Source: Anaerolineaceae bacterium UBA6107
Lineage (GTDB): Bacteria > Chloroflexota > Anaerolineae > Anaerolineales > Anaerolineaceae
Reading direction: 5' to 3'
Length of the DNA: 10,920 bases
Assembly: GCA_002428455.1 (NCBI GenBank)
Contig: DIWL01000070.1
Span: 1-10,920 of the forward strand
A program made the translations under genes and the position numbers. Below the pieces are notes generated by a model. That model had not been told where the DNA came from and did no database searches. It was given only the letters and a program-made list of their open reading frames with translations. Within the stretch, counting starts at the first letter, position 1, and every line of letters starts with the position of its first letter. Below are positions 1 to 5,817 of this stretch, piece by piece.

Positions 1-811
1 CCGGAGAGGTACCCAGACCAACCAGGTACACATCATTGTAGATGTCATCCGAGAGACCAAGCAAACGGTCCAGTATCTCGGGGGTAGCCATTGATGGGTC
101 CACGAAATAACTGTTTACAAAATGCTGCGCCAGGGTGGTGATCTGCACATCCCAGGCTTCAATTGACGCATTCATGGTTTCCTGTGCCAGCAGGGGAAAA
201 TAAACAATGGGGGCATAGTAAGGCGTGCACTGTCCGCACACGTAGCGCGCGCCGTTTTCAAACGCGTTGACCTTTTCCGCTGCATGGACCACATCATTCG
301 GGATGAGCGCAGCGGTGCGCCAATCCCAGGAGATCTGCATGGTCAGGTACCCCGCCATAAATACCAGGTCATCGGTGCGCGTTTGGATAATAGAAAGGTT
401 AGGAAGTGGCTGGATATCGAAGGCTCCGTTCACGATGAATTGAGTATCGGGCGAAGCAGATACAACCTCCGCCAGGTTGGGCGGGGCTGCGAGGAAGACA
501 ACGATCTTTGTCTCAGCGCCTTGCGCGGGAATTTCGGGCGTGGTGACTTTTTCCAGCTGCAGACCATTCTCCGCTGCAAACGAGGACAGGTACGCATTGA
601 CCTCAGCCGAAATCAAGTCAGCCGGATCGACCAGAAGGAGCTTTGCAGGGGCAGCGGTCGGTTGCGGAGTATCCTCCACGGATATCGCTGTTTCCGCAGG
701 TGATGGTGTGGGTATAGGTGGGACATCTGTGGGTTTTCCACATCCCGAAAGCAGGATAGCAACAGCAACAAGGATGAACAGCTTGCGAGAGGAGTATCTG
801 CGGATAATCAT
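1..811 (-). CDS. BMP/Med-family substrate-binding lipoprotein (C-terminus beyond left edge)
   Basis: About 270 residues are visible from ATG at 811, and the frame stays open to the left edge, so the C-terminus is missing. Residues 1-24 form a lipoprotein signal: RR near the start, a hydrophobic run, then the lipobox LLSGC with Cys24 as the lipidated residue. A Thr/Pro-rich linker (about 25-55) tethers the domain. The rest reads like the periplasmic-binding-protein fold of the basic membrane protein (BMP/Med) family, including FIVNGAFD followed by DDLVFMAGYLT, the usual strand and helix after the hinge. Family members bind nucleosides or related solutes for ABC importers; the ligand here is not readable. 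Cys192 and Cys195 (VCGQC) could form a disulfide. No permease or ATPase gene is visible, and it could lie left of the window. ATG 811 is chosen because it gives an intact signal peptide; the ribosome binding site is weak (AAGG, 12 bases upstream). Confidence 0.82.
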   Translation of the reverse strand, partial: MIIRRYSSRKLFILVAVAILLSGCGKPTDVPPIPTPSPAETAISVEDTPQPTAAPAKLLLVDPADLISAEVNAYLSSFAAENGLQLEKVTTPEIPAQGAETKIVVFLAAPPNLAEVVSASPDTQFIVNGAFDIQPLPNLSIIQTRTDDLVFMAGYLTMQISWDWRTAALIPNDVVHAAEKVNAFENGARYVCGQCTPYYAPIVYFPLLAQETMNASIEAWDVQITTLAQHFVNSYFVDPSMATPEILDRLLGLSDDIYNDVYLVGLGTSP

Positions 812-829
812 GGGGGTATTTTACCTTAG

Positions 830-858
830 TTGCTGTGATTTCTGAGTGTATTATAATA
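830..858. promoter_or_regulatory. Divergent promoter with palindromic -10 box
   Basis: Bases 849-858 read TATTATAATA, which is its own reverse complement. This gives a perfect TATAAT on the plus strand (852-857) and another on the minus strand (855 down to 850). On the plus strand a poor -35 (TTGCTG, 830-835) lies 16 bases upstream. The plus -10 predicts a transcript start near 863-865, which is the HAD start codon. For the leftward lipoprotein gene the same palindrome would give a leader of about 30 bases, but no convincing minus-strand -35 is visible. The two -10 boxes overlap, so polymerase could occupy only one direction at a time. This is inference from motif match only. Confidence 0.45.
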
Positions 859-863
859 AGCAC

Positions 864-1340
864 ATGATCTCCTGCCCCATTCCCGGCCGTGATTCACTGA
901 TGGTCAATCACCTGGTCTGTGACGTTAACGGTACACTGACCTGCGATGGCAATCTCATGCCGGGTGTTGCGGAGGCATTTGAACAACTCAAAGACCGAGT
1001 GACCATTCACCTGATCAGCGCGGATACTCACGGCAGACTTAACGAATTGGAAAAATTGCTCGCTGGAAGTGTTGGAAAATTCATCAGGTTGACTGCCGGC
1101 AGCGAAGCCGAACAGAAACTAGAATACCTGGAGGCTTTGAATGGCGGTGTGGTGGCTATCGGACAAGGTACCAATGACCGCCTCATGATCAAGGAAGCCG
1201 ATCTGGGCATTTGCGTATTGTCACCGGAAGGCAGTGCTGTGGAAACCCTGTTGAGCGCGGACATTGTTGTACCGGATATCCTCACCGCGCTGGGATTACT
1301 GCTTACTCCCACCCGATTGAAAGCGACCCTCCGTCAATGA
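864..1340 (+). CDS. HAD-superfamily phosphatase, soluble P-type-ATPase P-domain type
   Basis: A 158-residue cytoplasmic HAD hydrolase made of a bare Rossmann core without a cap. Motif I is DVNGTLT (nucleophile Asp20). It has Asn, not Asp, at +2, matching the P-type ATPase signature DKTGTLT better than ordinary DxD phosphatases. Motif II is LISADT (Ser52), motif III is probably Lys85, and motif IV is GQGTND (100-105) binding magnesium. This pattern fits the COG4087 'soluble P-type ATPase' group; the substrate is unknown. I chose ATG 864 because the segment PIPGRDSLMVNHLV before motif I looks like the conserved lead-in of this group. A GTG at 846 lies inside the predicted promoter, and ATG 900 would remove the lead-in. 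No Shine-Dalgarno precedes 864, consistent with a leaderless message. The stop overlaps the next gene's start (ATGA). Confidence 0.82.
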   Translation: MISCPIPGRDSLMVNHLVCDVNGTLTCDGNLMPGVAEAFEQLKDRVTIHLISADTHGRLNELEKLLAGSVGKFIRLTAGSEAEQKLEYLEALNGGVVAIGQGTNDRLMIKEADLGICVLSPEGSAVETLLSADIVVPDILTALGLLLTPTRLKATLRQ

Positions 1341-2548
1341 ATGAACTCCCGCAGGAACCAGCCCCTGACATGGGGAAAAGCCGGATTGATCAATCCCGCC
1401 GTCAGCGCCGGCAGAAACTTTTGATCCCGAAAGGGAAGAGCGAACGCGTTCTATACCTGAATGAGATCGCCAAACGCCTGGTACCCGGTGTTGAGTTTTT
1501 TGCCTTCTCACTGGTTGCCGGACTGGTTCTGTCGTTAGGAATTTTGCTGGATAGCCCGGCAATGCTGGTCCTCGGAGCACTGCTCGCGCCCTTCATGGCA
1601 CCGGCCATCGGATTAGGATTTTCCACCGTGATCGGGTCGATCAGTTTCTTCCTGCGCTCCACCGGTGCTCTGCTGGTTGGAGCCGCACTGGTTTTTGGCA
1701 GTGGAGCCCTGGCAGGATGGATCTCAAAGCTTTTCCTTGATATGCCGCTTACACAGGCGCAACGATTCACGACTTTCACCATTCCTGATTTTCTGCTACT
1801 CTCCATCGGCGCGGTACTGGCAATCTACCTTACCATCCGCGTACCCAAGCAACGTTCTCTGGTGGCGAGCGTACCCCTTGCGTACGAGATCTACATCCCG
1901 ATAGCGGTCGCCGGATTCGGCCTGGCCGCCGGTAACCAGGAACTGTTTCCCCAGGCGCTCAAGATTGCCCTGGTGAACATCGCCTGGGTGATCCTGGTGG
2001 GTACGATCGCACTGGCGATCATGAAACTACGACCTTCCACGGCCTTCGGTTACCTGCTGACCGCTGCGATCATAGGTGCAGCCCTTTACGGGTTGATCGT
2101 TTCCAGCGCGCTGGGATCGGCTGTACGACAACAGGTCGAACCTTTCATCACACTTACCCCGCAAAAACCAACAAAAACCCGTAATGTGTCCCCCACTGAG
2201 ACGGAAAAAGTTGCCACCCCGGAGTTTACACCTGCTCCAAACGATACACTCCAACCTACCAATACACTAGCTCCCAGCCGCACACCCACCGTCACCATTA
2301 CCCCCAAACCAACCCCTGTTTGGGCGAAAGTATACAGCCCCACCTACAGCGGCGTGCTGGTGAGGAAATCCCCAGGATTTGACGGGGAATACCTGGCAAG
2401 CATGGACAACGAATCCCTGATCCAAGTGCTGCCGGAAGTGGAATTGGTGGATGGTGTATACTGGGCGCATGTTCTAATGGAAGACGGCAGGGACGGATGG
2501 ATGGTACGCGGTTTACTGCTTACCGCCACCCCCGCTCCCGGCTGGTAA
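1337..2548 (+). CDS. DUF389 multi-pass membrane protein with C-terminal SH3b domain
   Basis: 403 residues from ATG 1337, which overlaps the HAD stop codon in ATGA, so translation is probably coupled; no separate ribosome binding site is seen. The frame is open further upstream, but there it only shadows the HAD gene. Residues 1-50 are basic and cytoplasmic (RRQRRQKLL). About seven hydrophobic segments follow (near 53-71, 76-96, 110-128, 151-168, 178-198, 208-228, 236-256). The first pair carries the DUF389-like pattern LDSPAMLVLGALLAPFMAPA. Residues 272-327 form a Thr/Pro-rich linker, then 328-396 look like a bacterial SH3 domain (LVRKSPGFDGEYLA, VYWAHVL, GRDGWMV). SH3b domains often bind cell-wall peptides, so this end should lie outside the membrane. 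The function of DUF389 is unknown; a transporter or sensor role is possible. Fold assignment is good and function is open. Confidence 0.8.
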   Translation: MNELPQEPAPDMGKSRIDQSRRQRRQKLLIPKGKSERVLYLNEIAKRLVPGVEFFAFSLVAGLVLSLGILLDSPAMLVLGALLAPFMAPAIGLGFSTVIGSISFFLRSTGALLVGAALVFGSGALAGWISKLFLDMPLTQAQRFTTFTIPDFLLLSIGAVLAIYLTIRVPKQRSLVASVPLAYEIYIPIAVAGFGLAAGNQELFPQALKIALVNIAWVILVGTIALAIMKLRPSTAFGYLLTAAIIGAALYGLIVSSALGSAVRQQVEPFITLTPQKPTKTRNVSPTETEKVATPEFTPAPNDTLQPTNTLAPSRTPTVTITPKPTPVWAKVYSPTYSGVLVRKSPGFDGEYLASMDNESLIQVLPEVELVDGVYWAHVLMEDGRDGWMVRGLLLTATPAPGW

Positions 2549-2575
2549 CCCCAAACCCCTCACTGGAGATGATTA

Positions 2576-4036
2576 ATGACGATCCACTTTGGAACTGATG
2601 GCTGGCGCGCAGTAATGTCCGATACATTTACTTTTACCAATCTTCGGCTGGTCGCCCAAGCCATCGCGGATGCCGCGGCTTCACCCGAATGGACAAACGG
2701 CGCATCAACTCAAATATCTCCAGATCCACGCAAAATGGTGGTCGGGTTTGACACGCGTTTTCTTTCTGACCGCTATGCCACCGAAGTGGCCCGTGTGCTG
2801 GCAGCCAACGGCTTCACCGTGCTGCTCGCCCAGGCTGATGCCCCCACACCGGTCATCTCGCATGCGGTGCGCAATAACAACGCCATCGGCGGCGTGATGA
2901 TCACCGCGTCACATAATGCCCCGCGTTACAACGGCATCAAATTAAAATCCGCCTCAGGCGGATCGGCTCTGCCGGAACAATGCCGGCGCGTGGAAGTGTA
3001 CCTGAACGACAACGAACAGCGCGGCCGCGGTCCGAACCTGATGGACATGGAAAAAGCCCGGGAACTGAAACTGATCCAGCGTTTTAACCCGATTCCAGCC
3101 TATTATGAACACCTGAGAACCCTGATCGATTGCGACATTATCGCGGATAATCCGCAACGTTTTGTGATCGACTCCATGTACGGATCCGGTCGCGGAGTCA
3201 TCCGCGGTTTTCTGCAGGGAACAGGCTGTGAGATCAGCGAGATCCGCGGCGAAATGAACCCGGGGTTTGGCGGTGTACACCCTGAACCGATCCGGCAGTA
3301 CCTGGGTGCGCTGGCGGGTGCCATTGGCGCCGGGATGGGGAATTATGGTATTGCCACTGATGGGGATGCCGACCGTATTGGAGCCATGGATGAACGAAGC
3401 ACATTTGTTGATCCGCACAAGATCATGTCACTGGCATTACGTTACCTGGTTGAAAAACGCGGTTTGACCGGTTCGGTTGTGCGCACCGTTTCTACCACGC
3501 GCATGATCGATCGGCTGGCCAAGAAGTACGGACTTGCCCTGCACGAGACCCCGGTCGGGTTTAATCACATCGCCGATTACATGATGAAAGAAAAAGTACT
3601 GATCGGCGGTGAGGAATCCGGTGGAATCGGTTTCACCGGACACATCCCGGAGGGGGATGGCATTCTGATGGGATTACTGATCATCGAAATGGTTGCGGAT
3701 GCCGGGACAACTCTGTATGAGATGGTGGAGGACCTGCAAAAAGAGGTCGGTCCCGTTTTCTACGACCGCATCGACCAGCGGCTCAAGTACCCGGTTGCCA
3801 AAGACAAGATGGTGTCCATCCTGGTCAACAATCCTCCTGCCAGCATCGGCGGGGAGGAATTGGCTGAGGTGAGCACACTGGATGGTGTGAAATACATCTT
3901 CAAGGATGATTCCTGGTTGCTGATCCGCCCCTCAGGTACTGAACCCGTTTTGCGGGTTTACGCGGAAGGGAGATCAGAGCAAATGGTGAAGGAATTACTG
4001 GCGTACGGCAAAGCCATCGCGGACAGCGTTCAATAA
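2576..4036 (+). CDS. Phosphoglucomutase/phosphomannomutase (alpha-D-phosphohexomutase)
   Basis: A complete 486-residue enzyme of the alpha-D-phosphohexomutase superfamily, which interconverts hexose 1- and 6-phosphates in the cytoplasm. All four family signatures are intact. The N-terminal FGTDGWRA is followed by the phosphoserine loop TASHNAP (catalytic Ser112), the magnesium loop DGDADR (262-267), the sugar-binding loop GEESGG (345-350) and the phosphate-binding loop RPSGTEP (451-457). Length is normal for COG1109. Substrate choice between glucose, mannose and glucosamine phosphate cannot be settled by eye. A glucose/mannose enzyme is more likely than GlmM because the GEESGG loop and the 486-residue length fit PGM/PMM members. 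The start is well set: GGAG at 2565-2568 lies 7 bases before ATG. It follows the DUF389 gene by 27 bases, probably on the same transcript, and would feed glycogen or surface polysaccharide synthesis. Confidence 0.93.
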   Translation: MTIHFGTDGWRAVMSDTFTFTNLRLVAQAIADAAASPEWTNGASTQISPDPRKMVVGFDTRFLSDRYATEVARVLAANGFTVLLAQADAPTPVISHAVRNNNAIGGVMITASHNAPRYNGIKLKSASGGSALPEQCRRVEVYLNDNEQRGRGPNLMDMEKARELKLIQRFNPIPAYYEHLRTLIDCDIIADNPQRFVIDSMYGSGRGVIRGFLQGTGCEISEIRGEMNPGFGGVHPEPIRQYLGALAGAIGAGMGNYGIATDGDADRIGAMDERSTFVDPHKIMSLALRYLVEKRGLTGSVVRTVSTTRMIDRLAKKYGLALHETPVGFNHIADYMMKEKVLIGGEESGGIGFTGHIPEGDGILMGLLIIEMVADAGTTLYEMVEDLQKEVGPVFYDRIDQRLKYPVAKDKMVSILVNNPPASIGGEELAEVSTLDGVKYIFKDDSWLLIRPSGTEPVLRVYAEGRSEQMVKELLAYGKAIADSVQ

Positions 4037-4055
4037 TTATTCAGATCTTTAAACG

Positions 4056-4095
4056 AAAAAATCCGGGGCGGGATCTTCCACCCCGGAATTTTTTT
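4056..4095. terminator. Bidirectional intrinsic terminator
   Basis: TCCGGGG (4062-4068) pairs perfectly with CCCCGGA (4081-4087) around a 12-base loop that can itself form a three-base inner stem. A run of A precedes the stem and a run of T follows, so each strand shows a GC hairpin followed by a U-tract. It sits between the converging stop codons of the phosphohexomutase gene (4036) and the leftward small membrane protein gene (4108), ending both units. Confidence 0.9.
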
Positions 4096-4107
4096 ATTAA
4101 GCGAAAG

Positions 4108-4686
4108 TTACCTGGAGGACAACCTGAGTTTGCGGCTGAATATGATGACCACGATCAGCACAATCGCCAGCCCACCCATCAAGGGTAGTCCAAACTCATC
4201 TGCAAAACCCGCGTCAGGCAATTCCGTCGGAGTAGCCACGGCGGTTCCCTGACCTGCCATCTGCGTCTTCAGGGCGGATACGGTAGCCAACTCCTCCGCC
4301 GATAACTCGGTGCTGGCGACAACCGGTGTGTGCGTTGCAACGACCACTACCGGTGTATTGGTGGGTGCGGCTGTAGGCGTCAGGGCAATGGAAGTCTGAG
4401 CTGCCTGCGTTTGCAAAAGGCTCTCTTGCGCAAAACCAGCCATCGCAGTGGCGGTGTTGGCTGCGTTGATCAACGCCGCCTGCTCCATCTGAGATGCCCG
4501 CTGATTAGCGATAAATTTCGGCGCTAGCAGCAATAGCCCGAGCAAGCCCACCAGAAAGACCAACCCGAGTACGATGAGCACGGTTAGAAATGTCCGGTTG
4601 CCCGGCTTCTTTTCCGGTTCAGGCTCCAGGTCCTGCTGAAAGCTTTCCTGATCAAAGGGATCTTCTTCATAATTGTTGAGTGCCAT
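4108..4686 (-). CDS. Small membrane-anchored surface protein with LPxTG-like (LPDAG) tail
   Basis: 192 residues with no recognised enzyme domain. An acidic cytoplasmic N-terminus (1-30, rich in Glu and Gln) leads to a membrane helix (about 33-54). Next come an Ala/Gln-rich helical stretch (about 60-100), a Thr/Pro-rich linker with two TPVV units (about 103-124), and a short Glu/Ala-rich helix. The end resembles a sortase signal: LPDAG (156-160), then a spacer, a hydrophobic helix (about 167-183) and the basic tail RKLRLSSR. Thr of LPxTG is replaced by Ala, so cleavage is uncertain and it may simply be a second anchor. ATG 4686 has an excellent ribosome binding site (GGAGGAGG, 6 bases upstream). 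It is the last gene of the leftward operon, 32 bases after the KOW gene. A role in surface anchoring is inference. Confidence 0.75.
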   Translation of the reverse strand: MALNNYEEDPFDQESFQQDLEPEPEKKPGNRTFLTVLIVLGLVFLVGLLGLLLLAPKFIANQRASQMEQAALINAANTATAMAGFAQESLLQTQAAQTSIALTPTAAPTNTPVVVVATHTPVVASTELSAEELATVSALKTQMAGQGTAVATPTELPDAGFADEFGLPLMGGLAIVLIVVIIFSRKLRLSSR

Positions 4687-4718
4687 GGTTATCCTCCTCC
4701 ATCGGTTTTACCGAGGAA

Positions 4719-5780
4719 TTAATCGATTACTTGTACAACATCCAGGTTAACCAGGGGAAATACTTCTCCTGATCTCTGGTCAAACTTAACCTTTACAGCA
4801 AGTGCACGCAGCCCGCTGGGGAGTTGGGTAAGTCCGGGCAATATCTGATCGATCCTGCCGACTCTGCCAGCATACACACCGGAGTGAACACGGACCTTTT
4901 GCCCGACAGCATAGGCAGATTCAACTTTGTATGGTTCGGCTTCCGTCGGCAAGGGAATGTAGATCTCGGGACGATCACCGGTCAGTCGATTCCATCTCAT
5001 CGCATTAATGGAAAGATCGCGTCCGGCATTGGTGGTCAATACGCGCCTGGAATCTACATCCAGTCCCATCCTGCCGAATCCGCTCAGAAGGATCACCGGG
5101 AACGGCAGCACTTGTACTTCCGGTATAAGTGCTGATGCCATGGATCCCAGGATCAATCCGCCAACTTCCAAAGAAGCAGCGAGGTTCATCATCTCCAGCG
5201 AAGTGCACATCCCTGCCAGGATCACCGTGCCGCGGGCAGTGACCCCCAGCGTGGAAGACTGCAGTTCTCCATCGAGACTTGTCTCATCCACTACCAGCGG
5301 TCCACAACCGATACGGCGGTTCCCCCAAACACCCTGAACCAGCGCGCCGTGTGTTTCGATCATCACGCCGCGATCTGCAATCACCTGGTTGATCCTGCCG
5401 GCCATTCCAGCCAGGAGGGTGATCTTTTCACTCTCTGCTTCGATCAATACCCTTCCCTTATGGATTGAGACAACCTTTCCCGGGCCGGGCGTACGGATCA
5501 CGCGCGGGAACACGCCACTAGTTTCAGCAATAATGTCCTGTTTCTCCAGGATCTCGCCGGTCTTCCTTGTGATCAGTTTTTCAGCTTCTCCGGAAGTGTG
5601 CGCCCCCAGTACCCGGCCGACGTCCACCAGGTAATGCCTGGAGGGAATGGATGCTTCTGCTACAACGTCTTTCGGATTCACTTTCTGTCCCGGCCGCACG
5701 TTTACATCCCCCGGAACCGGCAATAAACGGTTTCGGCGGATCAGGGTCAACGCATGGATCTGAGTCAACTGAGGGTACAT
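4719..5780 (-). CDS. KOW-motif protein with N-terminal barrel-sandwich-like segments
   Basis: 353 residues, predicted soluble. Residues 12-46 (ending GDVNVRPGQKVNPKDVVAEA) and 98-116 (PGPGKVVSIHKGRVLIEAE) look like two halves of lipoyl-type barrel-sandwich hybrids, similar in style to the RnfC N-terminus. No modifiable Lys in an MKM-like turn is seen. The centre contains ETHGALVQGVWGNRRIGCGP (142-161) and a Gly/Ala-rich alpha/beta stretch (about 180-245). The C-terminus has a clear KOW pattern, VGQKVRVHSGVYAGRVGRI (292-310). KOW domains usually bind RNA or ribosomes but also serve as adaptors. I do not recognise the full family. An upstream GTG at 5786 is in frame, but its first base is the last G of the AGGAG ribosome binding site (5786-5790), so ATG 5780 is preferred. 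It follows the ASKHA gene by 37 bases, which suggests the two proteins work together. Confidence 0.78.
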   Translation of the reverse strand: MYPQLTQIHALTLIRRNRLLPVPGDVNVRPGQKVNPKDVVAEASIPSRHYLVDVGRVLGAHTSGEAEKLITRKTGEILEKQDIIAETSGVFPRVIRTPGPGKVVSIHKGRVLIEAESEKITLLAGMAGRINQVIADRGVMIETHGALVQGVWGNRRIGCGPLVVDETSLDGELQSSTLGVTARGTVILAGMCTSLEMMNLAASLEVGGLILGSMASALIPEVQVLPFPVILLSGFGRMGLDVDSRRVLTTNAGRDLSINAMRWNRLTGDRPEIYIPLPTEAEPYKVESAYAVGQKVRVHSGVYAGRVGRIDQILPGLTQLPSGLRALAVKVKFDQRSGEVFPLVNLDVVQVID

Positions 5781-5781
5781 A

Positions 5782-5797
5782 AGCACTCCTGCGTGCT
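5782..5797 (-). promoter_or_regulatory. Ribosome binding site presented in a hairpin loop (KOW gene)
   Basis: On the minus strand the sequence reads AGCAC-GCAGGA-GTGCT: a perfect five-base stem around a six-base loop. The Shine-Dalgarno AGGAG starts in the loop and ends in the first base of the 3' arm. The start codon (ATG 5780) follows 5 bases after the Shine-Dalgarno. A loop-exposed site could keep translation efficient or serve as a binding site for a regulator. The stem is short, so this is suggestive only. Confidence 0.4.
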
Positions 5798-5817
5798 ATG
5801 TTGCAATAAATGTACCA

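Noticed and set aside
227..238. CGQC pair in the BMP lipoprotein as a thioredoxin-like redox site.
   Set aside because: The surrounding fold is a ligand-binding domain with no thioredoxin features; a structural disulfide is the simpler reading.
618..863. Minus-strand reading frame with a striking run of four Cys (HPCCCC).
   Set aside because: It is a shifted frame over the lipoprotein signal peptide, which has a convincing lipobox, and it cannot be extended leftwards.
1211..1336. An N-terminal extension of the DUF389 protein starting at 1211.
   Set aside because: This stretch lies inside the HAD gene, reads as non-family Cys/His-rich sequence, and the ATGA overlap at 1337 gives a natural start.
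2954..3418. A 154-residue open frame antisense to the phosphohexomutase gene.
   Set aside because: The sense strand carries intact catalytic motifs throughout; the antisense product shows no domain and no ribosome binding site was evident.
4702..4714. Hairpin TCGGT-TTT-ACCGA just after the KOW gene stop, as a possible terminator.
   Set aside because: The stem is only five bases, no U-tract follows on the minus strand, and the strong ribosome binding site of the next gene comes directly after.
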